Shown: positions 1 to 5,254, numbered from the stretch's first letter. The stretch: 5,254 bases of DNA from an uncultured Candidatus Melainabacteria bacterium (GCA_934675225.1 CAKUQA010000125.1:1-5254), one strand, 5' to 3'. Notes: generated by a model from the letters alone, not told the origin. Numbers and translations are program-made.

Positions 1-628
1 TTGCAAAAGAATGGTTGGCATCAAATTCTTCTGGCAAGCCTGTTGGAATAATTCCATATTTGGTTAAATAAAAACTTAAGAAATCTTTTCCTAATGTATT
101 TGGTTGAACTCCTCCATTTACATCTACATACAAAAATGCACATACATTTTGTAGATTTTTTGATGTGCCTCGCACAGAGCTACAATCTGAATTTATTACA
201 TTCATCGCAACGAGACTTCCATCCGCAAGTTCAAGTGTCATTTGTCCCCATCCTGTGGGATTATACAAATTTGTCCATCTTTGCTTGTTCAAAAAATATA
301 TGTCCTTGTTATAAAAACATTTTCCATTCAGTCCACAATCTTTTGTAATTTTAAGATATGGAACAAGTTTATTCGCTAAAGTTGGTTCCTGAATATTAAA
401 ACTTGCATCAAGTCCCCAGTTTCCCGGACCTTCGTTTTCGTTTATACTCATCAAAAAAGCTTGTGACATTGTATTTTGGAACTTTTTTAATTTGCTGACA
501 ATTTCTTTTTCTTTTTTGTCCTGAATTAAACTTGGTAAAGTCATAGCGGCAACTATTCCAATAATTCCAAGTGTTATTAAGACTTCTGCCAATGTAAAAC
601 CTTTTGAATTTTTAGTTGAAAAAATCAT
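1..628 (-). CDS. Type IV pilin-like (prepilin/pseudopilin) protein, C-terminus off the left edge
   Basis: Reading leftward from ATG at 628 the frame stays open for 209 codons to the window edge, so the 3' end is missing. The N-terminus is a class III (prepilin) signal: a short basic leader ending in Lys9-Gly10, a cut site before Phe11, Glu at mature position 5 (Glu15), then a hydrophobic helix to about residue 35 (VLITLGIIGIVAAMTLPSL). By family knowledge a prepilin peptidase cleaves and N-methylates it, and the helix packs in a pilus or pseudopilus. A charged amphipathic helix follows (about 36-62), then a globular part with cysteines at 98, 104, 149 and 163 that could form two disulfides, and a DVNGG...PNTLGKD segment (169-182) like the Asp/Asn-rich C-terminal loop of pseudopilins. 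A good Shine-Dalgarno (636-642) and a near-consensus promoter (669-697) support this start. It could be a major or minor pilin, or a type II secretion pseudopilin; the sequence cannot separate these. Confidence 0.9.
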   Translation of the reverse strand, partial: MIFSTKNSKGFTLAEVLITLGIIGIVAAMTLPSLIQDKKEKEIVSKLKKFQNTMSQAFLMSINENEGPGNWGLDASFNIQEPTLANKLVPYLKITKDCGLNGKCFYNKDIYFLNKQRWTNLYNPTGWGQMTLELADGSLVAMNVINSDCSSVRGTSKNLQNVCAFLYVDVNGGVQPNTLGKDFLSFYLTKYGIIPTGLPEEFDANHSFA

Positions 629-635
629 AATAAAG

Positions 636-642
636 CCCTTTC
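636..642 (-). promoter_or_regulatory. Ribosome binding site of the pilin gene
   Basis: On the minus strand GAAAGGG lies 7 nt upstream of the ATG at 628. It confirms that ATG as the start, which places the prepilin leader at ten residues, a normal length. Confidence 0.65.
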
Positions 643-668
643 ATTACTAATAAACTATTAATATTACT

Positions 669-697
669 ATTTTATTAATTAGTTTAGTTTATGTCAA
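669..697 (-). promoter_or_regulatory. Sigma-70-type promoter of the pilin gene
   Basis: On the minus strand there is a perfect -35 box TTGACA (697-692), a 17-bp spacer, and a -10 box TAAAAT (674-669, five of six consensus bases). A start site about 7 nt further on (near 662) would give a leader of about 34 nt containing the Shine-Dalgarno. The -35 box ends 18 bp before the start codon of the divergent XRE gene, so binding here and transcription of that gene are likely to interfere. Confidence 0.7.
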
Positions 698-714
698 GCA
701 ATTAAAATATAATT

Positions 715-933
715 ATGAGAGACGAATTTTTATTTAAACTTGGGCAAAGCGTTAGATATTTAAGATTAAAAAAAGGAATTTCACAAGAAGAACTTGCATT
801 TAATGCAGGTTTAAATCTTAATTCAATAAGTACATTTGAGCGAGGGATAAATAATATAAAAATTAAAAATCTGCAAAAAATAGCCTCCGCGTTGGAGGTG
901 AAAATTGAAGATATATTAAATTGTAAATTTTAA
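715..933 (+). CDS. Small XRE-family helix-turn-helix transcriptional regulator
   Basis: This 72-residue protein is essentially one Cro/C1-type HTH domain. The N-terminal helix is FLFKLGQSVRYLRLKKG, helix 2 is ISQEELAFNAG (22-32), the recognition helix is around LNSISTFERG (35-44), and helices four and five are IKNLQKIASALEV and IEDIL, the usual XRE ending. There is no effector or protease domain, so it probably acts as a simple DNA-binding repressor or activator, perhaps as a dimer. The start is the only in-frame ATG; an in-frame stop sits at 703-705, so little extension is possible. No Shine-Dalgarno is visible before it. It is divergent from the pilin gene across 86 bp and is followed by a hairpin at 938-966. 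Control of its own promoter or of the pilin promoter is plausible by position but is inference. An orphan of a mobile element is also possible, though no other phage or transposon gene is present. Confidence 0.88.
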   Translation: MRDEFLFKLGQSVRYLRLKKGISQEELAFNAGLNLNSISTFERGINNIKIKNLQKIASALEVKIEDILNCKF

Positions 934-937
934 AAAT

Positions 938-966
938 TTAAAGGTGCGATAAAAACGCACCTTTAA
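938..966. terminator. Bidirectional intrinsic terminator between convergent genes
   Basis: A perfect 11-bp stem (938-948 with 956-966, core AAGGTGCG/CGCACCTT) encloses a 7-nt loop. It lies 4 nt past the XRE stop codon and 14 nt past the stop of the convergent 175-residue gene. On the minus strand the stem is followed by ATTTTTAAAA, a fair U-tract, so it best serves the minus-strand gene. The plus-strand tail lacks a T-run beyond the T's inside the stem. Confidence 0.8.
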
Positions 967-980
967 TATGAAAAACTAAA

Positions 981-1508
981 CTAAAATTCATCTCTGAATT
1001 CGAAATAATCTGTATTTCTTAAAAATCTGTCTTTGTTGATTACCTCTTTTTCATTTGCACTTATTGCATTATTTACAGATTTCATAATTCCATCATCAAA
1101 ATCATTAGCTAATGTTTTAGTTTCTAATGCTTTTTTAGAATTGTTACTAATGTAATCAATAAAATTTATAGTTTTTGTGTATATTTTATTATTTTTAGAT
1201 TGAACTTTAAATAATTTTAAAAATTTTTGTGCAATTGTATCGTCGTTATATGTAAGTAGTTTTTTCATACCTTCTTTAGTAATTGTACTACAACTTTCTT
1301 CGTTTCCGGTTGCAATATATAAATAAATAGGTTTATTTGCAACAGCTGTTCCAATTTCAACTACATCATTCGGTTGTTTTGCTGTTTTCTGTTCAATGAT
1401 TTTACCAATACTAGCCCAACGTTCTTTGTCAAGCATTTTTAATTCATCACTAAATTTAAATTTAGCTTGAAAGCTTAAGTTATTGTTACTGTTATTAATT
1501 GTGTTCAT
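981..1508 (-). CDS. Hypothetical protein with Asn-rich N-terminus and SFQAKF motif
   Basis: I cannot assign a function to this 175-residue protein. Residues 2-10 are almost all Asn/Ser/Thr/Ile and are followed by LSFQAKFKF (11-19). An N-terminal F-x-A-[KR]-F motif after a polar stretch recurs in many otherwise unrelated proteins of gut Gastranaerophilales as I remember them; its role is unknown. No signal peptide, membrane segment or lipobox is visible. The rest is a soluble, Lys/Asn-rich protein: a helical start (DELKMLDKERWASIGKIIEQKT, 21-42), a probable short beta part (VVEIGTAVANKPIYLYIATG, 49-68), then mostly helices to an acidic/aromatic end (DYFEFRDEF). It has one cysteine. The ATG at 1508 has a very strong Shine-Dalgarno, which makes the gene convincing despite its unknown family. 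It lies 132 bp downstream of the phosphoribosyltransferase-like gene on the same strand and may be co-transcribed with it. Confidence 0.85.
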   Translation of the reverse strand: MNTINNSNNNLSFQAKFKFSDELKMLDKERWASIGKIIEQKTAKQPNDVVEIGTAVANKPIYLYIATGNEESCSTITKEGMKKLLTYNDDTIAQKFLKLFKVQSKNNKIYTKTINFIDYISNNSKKALETKTLANDFDDGIMKSVNNAISANEKEVINKDRFLRNTDYFEFRDEF

Positions 1509-1512
1509 TTTT

Positions 1513-1518
1513 CCCTCC
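1513..1518 (-). promoter_or_regulatory. Strong Shine-Dalgarno of the 175-residue gene
   Basis: On the minus strand GGAGGG ends 4 nt before the ATG at 1508. It is the best ribosome binding site in the window and fixes the start of an otherwise unrecognised gene. Confidence 0.75.
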
Positions 1519-1561
1519 AGTTGTATAACAAGTGTAAATCTAAATCTTTGCCTGTTAATTA

Positions 1562-1573
1562 GTAAATGTTTAC
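1562..1573. promoter_or_regulatory. Short palindrome in the gap upstream of the 175-residue gene
   Basis: GTAAA-TG-TTTAC is a perfect 5+5 dyad with a 2-nt centre, 53 bp upstream of the ATG at 1508. It could be an operator half-site pair. In DNA this AT-rich such short dyads arise by chance, and no clear -10/-35 pair accompanies it. Confidence 0.2.
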
Positions 1574-1640
1574 ATAATTTAATAGATAAAATATTAATTC
1601 AATAAAAGTAAAAATTAAAATTCTTGTCGAAATTTAGAAT

Positions 1641-3944
1641 TTATTTATTATCTTTGGTTTTTCCAAAGATGCTGGTGCGATATGCGTTTTGTTCAATTTT
1701 TAGTAAATCTGTATTTGGATTTTTTATACATTTATAATTTGCAACAAAATATTTTGTTATATCATTAGCAATAACCGAATTGTTATCCGGTGTCATATAC
1801 GGAAACGCAATACACTGACTACTATTTTCATAGCCTTCTGTTCCATAATTATATTTTAACGGTTTATTTACATTGTGGTAAAAAATTCCAAATACCTTTT
1901 TCAAGCTGGTAGGTTGTTTTATATTTGTGTCTATATAAATTACTTTGTCATTTTCTTGTCTGTTTAAAGAAGATATTATATTTCTGATATATGCAATTCC
2001 AAAATCTGTACCGGAAATTGGCGCAAAAAGTATGTGTTTATCTGTATCTACAGACTTGCCATAAAACGCGTATTTCCCAATACTTGACATCGATTTTCCT
2101 GTTCCTACAATATCATCAAGCACAACAAATGTTGAATTTTTAGGAAATTTGTTCAATTCTCCAATGTTTTCAACTTGTATGATTTTTTCTTCCGGAATAT
2201 TATACAAATCGGTATACATTTTTGTTATTAGTTCAAAACTTTTACGGGTAAAGTATTTTGATGGTGTAACAAGATATACATTTTCTTGTGGAAGGTTATT
2301 TTCGTATAGAAAATCATTAATTTTAGAATGAATAATTTTCATATTATCAATTATACTTTGTTTTGAATATACATTAAGATTTGTATCAAAATATTTCGCA
2401 AGTCCTTCACTCAAAGTTTTTTGAGCTTTTTCATTGTTGGTATAATTTTGAGCAATCGCTTCTATTGTCGATTTTAGAATATCTGTAGATGGATAGTTGG
2501 GTTTCATTTGTTCAAGAATGATTGATTTTGAAGCCGGAGAATCGTTACTGATAGTAATAACATTTGCACCAAGGTCTTTTAGTGTTGTTTCTATATGGTT
2601 ATTTAAAACTCTATTTACAGCTTCTCGAAAAGTCATATATTTATTTTTTGCAATTAATTTTTTAGCTTTAGTAAGAACTCTTTTAGTTTTTTCTTCAAGA
2701 ATTTTATCATCTGAAAGAAGATTTACGCCATCAGACCAACCTTCAAGGTTTATAAATTTTATGTTCTTTAATTCTCCACGTTTCAACCATTGTCTTAAAA
2801 AATTCATTTCTTTTTTATCATCCAAATCTTTTTTGGTTATAAAAAAAGCATAATTTGAATCAATGTCATTTGATAATGGACAAAGCTTTTTTGAGTCGCA
2901 TAAATAGTTGAAAATCGGGTTTATATCTCCAATTATCGGAATTTTGCCTATATTCAGTTTTTGCAATTCTTTAGAAATATTTTGCAGGCTGGAATAATTT
3001 GCAAACTGTGTAAGTTTCTGCATTACAATCAAAAGTTCATCCTTTGTTACATCCGGCATTTCATTATGAATGTTAAGTGCAACCCTGTTTAAATCTTGTT
3101 CTGTGAATATTGATAACTTTGACTCAATATTTTTTGACATTGAATTAACTATTAAATCAAGGTTTTCTTTTTGGGAGCTGTTTATTGGCGTTGTGTTTAA
3201 GTCGATATTTGCGTAAATTTCTTTGTAATTTTCTGGATTATTTATTTTATTATCTTCCGACAATCCAATTTTGGCACGGATATATAGTTTGTTATCGTCC
3301 GCGAAAAGCCCACTTTCCATAAGTCTTTTGCCGTAAAGTTTATTAATAATTTCAGCTTTATTTAGAATTTTTTCACTATCCATAATCAATGGAGAAGTAA
3401 CTATTTGCATCATATCATAACCATTGAATTTAACTTTTGCAAATTTTGCCATAAGTTCAAGTTGTTTATCTGAATAGAAATCCAAATGCTCAATAAAACT
3501 GGCAGAATAATTCCAATTACCTAGATAGTTTTTGGATGTAATAATCGGTTCGAGTATTTTTAAGCGTTCAGCCGGAATTTCGGAAAAATACGGAAAACAA
3601 ACTCCTGGAATTCGTATTTCTTTATTTTTGTCTTTCATTGAGGCAAGTTTGTATAAGTATGCAAGATCTGCAGGCTTTTTCTCTGTTAAAAAAGGTAAAA
3701 TATAATCTCCATAATTCGGAAGTGATAAAAATTGTTGAATATATTTTTTAGATGGTGCAAAAATATGGTCTAGTGAAATTTTTTTATTTTTTTCTTTTAA
3801 CTCATCATAAGCTTTTGATGCATTTTTAATAAAGCTGTCTGGTAAATCTTGCAAAACAGGTGAATTAATTGACTTTTTACCTTCCATTATATCTAATAGA
3901 GAATATACTTTTGGGGCAGAATCATAAAAACTGTTAATACGCAT
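1641..3944 (-). CDS. Large protein with helical N-terminal region and C-terminal phosphoribosyltransferase-like domain
   Basis: This 767-residue protein (numbered from ATG 3944) is not a family I can name. Residues 35 to about 330 are mostly helical, with loosely repeated units such as AERLKILEPIITS and YSDKQLELMAKFAK, suggesting a repeat scaffold. A middle part (about 365-475) alternates beta and alpha segments (YAFFITKKD, IKFINLEGWSDG, LGANVITISND). The C-terminal part (about 550-740) looks like a type I phosphoribosyltransferase fold: a strand plus helix NVYLVTPSKYFTRKSFEL, the PRPP-loop-like FVVLDDIVGTGKS (606-618), a strand HILFAPI, and a late FPYMTPDNN (714-722). The loop fits the purine/pyrimidine phosphoribosyltransferase signature except for Gly where Ser/Thr/Ala/Val/Asp is usual. 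There is no signal peptide or membrane segment, so it is probably cytoplasmic. An in-frame TTG at 3965 would add seven residues; neither start has a clear Shine-Dalgarno, and I prefer ATG. Substrate and role are unknown. Confidence 0.85.
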   Translation of the reverse strand: MRINSFYDSAPKVYSLLDIMEGKKSINSPVLQDLPDSFIKNASKAYDELKEKNKKISLDHIFAPSKKYIQQFLSLPNYGDYILPFLTEKKPADLAYLYKLASMKDKNKEIRIPGVCFPYFSEIPAERLKILEPIITSKNYLGNWNYSASFIEHLDFYSDKQLELMAKFAKVKFNGYDMMQIVTSPLIMDSEKILNKAEIINKLYGKRLMESGLFADDNKLYIRAKIGLSEDNKINNPENYKEIYANIDLNTTPINSSQKENLDLIVNSMSKNIESKLSIFTEQDLNRVALNIHNEMPDVTKDELLIVMQKLTQFANYSSLQNISKELQKLNIGKIPIIGDINPIFNYLCDSKKLCPLSNDIDSNYAFFITKKDLDDKKEMNFLRQWLKRGELKNIKFINLEGWSDGVNLLSDDKILEEKTKRVLTKAKKLIAKNKYMTFREAVNRVLNNHIETTLKDLGANVITISNDSPASKSIILEQMKPNYPSTDILKSTIEAIAQNYTNNEKAQKTLSEGLAKYFDTNLNVYSKQSIIDNMKIIHSKINDFLYENNLPQENVYLVTPSKYFTRKSFELITKMYTDLYNIPEEKIIQVENIGELNKFPKNSTFVVLDDIVGTGKSMSSIGKYAFYGKSVDTDKHILFAPISGTDFGIAYIRNIISSLNRQENDKVIYIDTNIKQPTSLKKVFGIFYHNVNKPLKYNYGTEGYENSSQCIAFPYMTPDNNSVIANDITKYFVANYKCIKNPNTDLLKIEQNAYRTSIFGKTKDNK
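1650..1670 (-). other. Perfect hairpin inside the 3' end of the phosphoribosyltransferase-like gene
   Basis: An 8-bp perfect inverted repeat (ATCTTTGG and CCAAAGAT, 5-nt loop) covers the codons for the last residues, ending 7 bases before the end of the stop codon. On the coding strand the tail is AATAAATAAATT, without a proper U-run. It may act as a weak terminator or protect the mRNA 3' end. Confidence 0.35.
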
Positions 3945-4042
3945 ATCTATATAAAATCTGCACAAAATTTTTCTTGCTACTACAATTCTTTATTGAATAG
4001 GAGTTTGTTGGAAAACAAATAGTTTCATAAATTTAATAAATA

Positions 4043-4072
4043 AGTAGATTGTGATTTTTATCACAATCTACT
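4043..4072. terminator. Hairpin terminator downstream of the aldo/keto reductase gene
   Basis: A perfect 13-bp stem (4043-4055 with 4060-4072, core AGATTGTGAT/ATCACAATCT) has a 4-nt loop of T. It sits 41 nt beyond the reductase stop and about 100 nt before the start of the next gene on the same strand. The minus-strand tail is TATTTATTAAATT, only moderately U-rich. The plus-strand tail (ATTATTTTTAAT) is better, but no plus-strand gene ends here. The likely job is to separate the two minus-strand genes. Confidence 0.7.
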
Positions 4073-4113
4073 ATTATTTTTAATAAAATTTTTATAAGAT
4101 ATTAAGAAATTTT

Positions 4114-5103
4114 TTATTGTGCTTTTACATAGCCCATTTTTTGAATATCTTCATCGGTTCTATTTCCATAAATCGTAATATTATCCAATTCTGTCTCAAT
4201 ATTTTTAAATTCTTCTTCTGTTAATTCTACATCTGCAGCGCCTAAGTTTTCATCAATTCTTTCAAATTTTCTCATCCCCGGAATTGGTGCAAGAAAATCA
4301 TATTTATGCAACATCCAAGCCAAAGAAATTTGTGCAGGAGTAGAGTTTTTAGTATTTGCAATATCATTTAACATGTCTAAAAGCGGTTGATTTTTTTCAA
4401 CATTTTCAGGGATAAATCTTGTTATTGCAAGTCTAACATCATCTCCTTTATATTGCGTATTTTTGTTATATTTGCCGCTTAAAAAACCGCTTGCCAATGG
4501 AGAAAAAGGAACAAATCCGATATTTAACTCTTTACAGGTCGGAATAACATCTTTTTCAAACATTCTTTCCATCATAGAATACTCACTTTGAATTGCTGTA
4601 ATCGGAGTAATGGCATTAGCTTTTCTTATTTGTTCTTCTGTTGATTGAGATTGTCCCCAACCTCTTATTTTACCTTCTTGAATAAGTTCTCCAATCCAAC
4701 CGGCAACATCCTCTACACAACTGTCTAACGGTACTCTATGCTCATAATATAAATCGATATAATCGGTTTGTAGTCGGTTCAAAGAACCTTCTACAGCTTC
4801 TCGAATACCTTCTCTACTTAGTTTTTCTTTTGCATTTTGTGTTGGTTGTGTAAATGGTGAAAATTTTGTTGCTAAAATAATTTTATCTCTAAAAGATTTT
4901 ACGGCTTTGCCAACAAGTTCTTCATTTAAAAAAGGTCCATAATTTTCAGCAGTGTCAAAAAATGTGCAACCTTTTTCGTATGCATATCTAATCATTTTTA
5001 TTGCATCTTCTTCCGGTGGCAAAGTACCATAACCGTGAGAAAATCCCATACATCCCATTCCTATGGCTGAAACTTCTAAATCTCTTAATTTTCTGTATTT
5101 CAT
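4114..5103 (-). CDS. Aldo/keto reductase (NADPH-dependent oxidoreductase)
   Basis: At 329 residues this is a full-length aldo/keto reductase, a cytoplasmic TIM-barrel enzyme that reduces aldehydes or ketones with NAD(P)H. The catalytic tetrad is complete: Asp50 and Tyr55 (FFDTAENYG), Lys80 (ATKF) and His122 (YYEHRV). Family landmarks run in order: LEVSAIGMGCMG near the N-terminus, LQTDYIDLYYEHRV (111-124), EGKIRGWGQSQS (143-154), AIQSEYSMMER (170-180), VPFSPLASGFLSGKY (198-212), and the cofactor-binding end PIPGMRKFERIDENLGA (273-289), whose basic residues suggest NADPH. It belongs to the general-stress or detoxification type with broad substrates; the true substrate cannot be read from sequence. 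The ATG at 5103 is supported by AAAAGGAG 8 nt upstream and by the conserved MKYRKL opening. Its promoter looks MerR-controlled (5126-5156). The gene is probably monocistronic, ending before the hairpin at 4043-4072. Confidence 0.96.
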   Translation of the reverse strand: MKYRKLRDLEVSAIGMGCMGFSHGYGTLPPEEDAIKMIRYAYEKGCTFFDTAENYGPFLNEELVGKAVKSFRDKIILATKFSPFTQPTQNAKEKLSREGIREAVEGSLNRLQTDYIDLYYEHRVPLDSCVEDVAGWIGELIQEGKIRGWGQSQSTEEQIRKANAITPITAIQSEYSMMERMFEKDVIPTCKELNIGFVPFSPLASGFLSGKYNKNTQYKGDDVRLAITRFIPENVEKNQPLLDMLNDIANTKNSTPAQISLAWMLHKYDFLAPIPGMRKFERIDENLGAADVELTEEEFKNIETELDNITIYGNRTDEDIQKMGYVKAQ

Positions 5104-5111
5104 ATAATAAT

Positions 5112-5121
5112 CTCCTTTTTT
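5112..5121 (-). promoter_or_regulatory. Shine-Dalgarno of the aldo/keto reductase gene
   Basis: On the minus strand AAAAAAGGAG ends 8 nt before ATG 5103, a strong and well-spaced site. Confidence 0.7.
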
Positions 5122-5125
5122 CTAA

Positions 5126-5156
5126 ATTCTAGCATTTGATAGCTGCTATCAGACAA
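5126..5156 (-). promoter_or_regulatory. Predicted MerR-type promoter of the aldo/keto reductase gene
   Basis: On the minus strand a -35 box TTGTCT (5156-5151) and a -10 box TAGAAT (5131-5126, five of six consensus bases) are 19 bp apart instead of the usual 17. The spacer is largely filled by the perfect dyad at 5137-5151. An over-long 19-bp spacer with a dyad between the boxes is the known layout of promoters switched on by MerR-family regulators, which twist the DNA to realign the boxes. The predicted start near 5119 would leave a short leader of about 16 nt that still carries the GGAG core. Assignment to MerR is inference from layout only. Confidence 0.5.
5137..5151. promoter_or_regulatory. 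Perfect 15-bp dyad, probable operator
   Basis: TGATAGC-T-GCTATCA is a perfect 7+7 inverted repeat around one central base. It is more GC-rich than the AT background around it and lies between the -35 and -10 boxes of the reductase promoter, the place where a MerR dimer binds. As RNA it has no room for a hairpin loop, so a protein site is the more likely reading. Confidence 0.55.
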
Positions 5157-5214
5157 CATAATTTTAATATTTTTTACAAATAGATTTATGTTAAACATTT
5201 AATAAAACTTGGAA

Positions 5215-5243
5215 TTTACAAATATAAGATTTACTGTTATAAT
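5215..5243 (+). promoter_or_regulatory. Rightward promoter for a gene beyond the right edge
   Basis: On the plus strand TTTACA (5215-5220), a 17-bp spacer and a perfect TATAAT (5238-5243) form a near-consensus promoter, with a TG one base before the -10 box (extended -10). Its start site would be near 5250, so the gene it serves lies outside the window and runs divergent from the reductase. Confidence 0.6.
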
Positions 5244-5254
5244 ATTAATATAAG

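Noticed and set aside
94..348. Plus-strand open frame of 84 codons
   Set aside because: It lies entirely opposite the pilin gene, whose protein is clearly recognisable; the plus-strand translation is His/Leu/Cys-rich without family features and no Shine-Dalgarno was noted.
708..713. Perfect TATAAT on the plus strand as the -10 box of the XRE gene
   Set aside because: It ends one base before the start codon, so transcription would begin inside the coding region; no suitable -35 box is present.
1522..1527. TATACA preceded by TG on the minus strand as a promoter of the 175-residue gene
   Set aside because: The implied start would fall inside the GGAGGG ribosome binding site, and there is no -35 box at 17 bp.
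2086..2129. VGTGKS read as a Walker A nucleotide-binding loop
   Set aside because: Walker A needs Gly four residues before Gly-Lys-Ser/Thr; here that position is Asp. The preceding hydrophobic strand plus Asp-Asp fits a phosphoribosyltransferase PRPP loop better.
2149..2331. Plus-strand open frame of 60 codons
   Set aside because: Antisense shadow of the large minus-strand gene, within its phosphoribosyltransferase-like region; hydrophobic translation is what antisense of a Lys/Asn-rich gene gives.
2497..2853. Plus-strand open frame of 118 codons with hydrophobic stretches that could pass for membrane helices
   Set aside because: Also antisense to the large minus-strand gene; Phe/Leu/Ile-rich runs arise from the complement of Lys/Asn/Glu codons, and no promoter or ribosome site was seen.
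4004..4019. TTTGTT-GGAA-AACAAA hairpin upstream of the phosphoribosyltransferase-like gene
   Set aside because: Six A/T-rich pairs only; expected by chance at this composition and not linked to a promoter or U-run.
5188..5198. ATGTT-A-AACAT dyad as a second operator
   Set aside because: Short and A/T-rich, not placed on a recognisable promoter; weaker than the 15-bp dyad at 5137-5151.

Overview
The window is very AT-rich (roughly 30% GC or less by eye) and holds five protein-coding genes, one of them cut by the left edge. Three things together suggest an uncultured gut cyanobacterial relative (Gastranaerophilales / Vampirovibrionia, 'Melainabacteria'). These are a type IV prepilin of the GFTLAEVLITLGIIG kind, a small protein with an Asn-rich N-terminus followed by an SFQAKF-like motif, and a long helical orphan protein. 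I recognise this combination from that group, but the assignment is from memory of protein style, not from a marker gene, so it is moderate confidence only.

Layout, left to right. 1-628 (minus) is a type IV pilin-like secreted protein whose C-terminus lies off the left edge. Divergent from it, 715-933 (plus) is a 72-residue XRE-family DNA-binding protein; the two share an 86-bp gap that carries a near-consensus promoter for the pilin. A strong hairpin at 938-966 separates the XRE gene from the convergent 981-1508 (minus), a 175-residue protein of unknown function with an excellent ribosome binding site. Upstream of that on the same strand, 1641-3944 (minus) is a 767-residue protein of unknown role whose C-terminal third looks like a phosphoribosyltransferase-type domain, with a PRPP-loop motif that has one unusual residue. 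A perfect 13-bp hairpin (4043-4072) separates it from 4114-5103 (minus), an aldo/keto reductase with a complete catalytic tetrad.

The right end (5104-5254) is regulatory. The reductase promoter has the architecture of MerR-controlled promoters: -35 and -10 boxes held 19 bp apart with a perfect dyad in the spacer. A near-consensus extended -10 promoter points off the right edge. Together they predict a divergent regulator gene, probably MerR-type, just beyond the window.

The genes do not form one obvious pathway. The two most interesting points are the helical-repeat/phosphoribosyltransferase-like fusion protein and the predicted MerR-type switch of the reductase. No RNA genes, CRISPR arrays, insertion sequences or transposase genes were found. 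No gap between genes exceeds about 170 bases.
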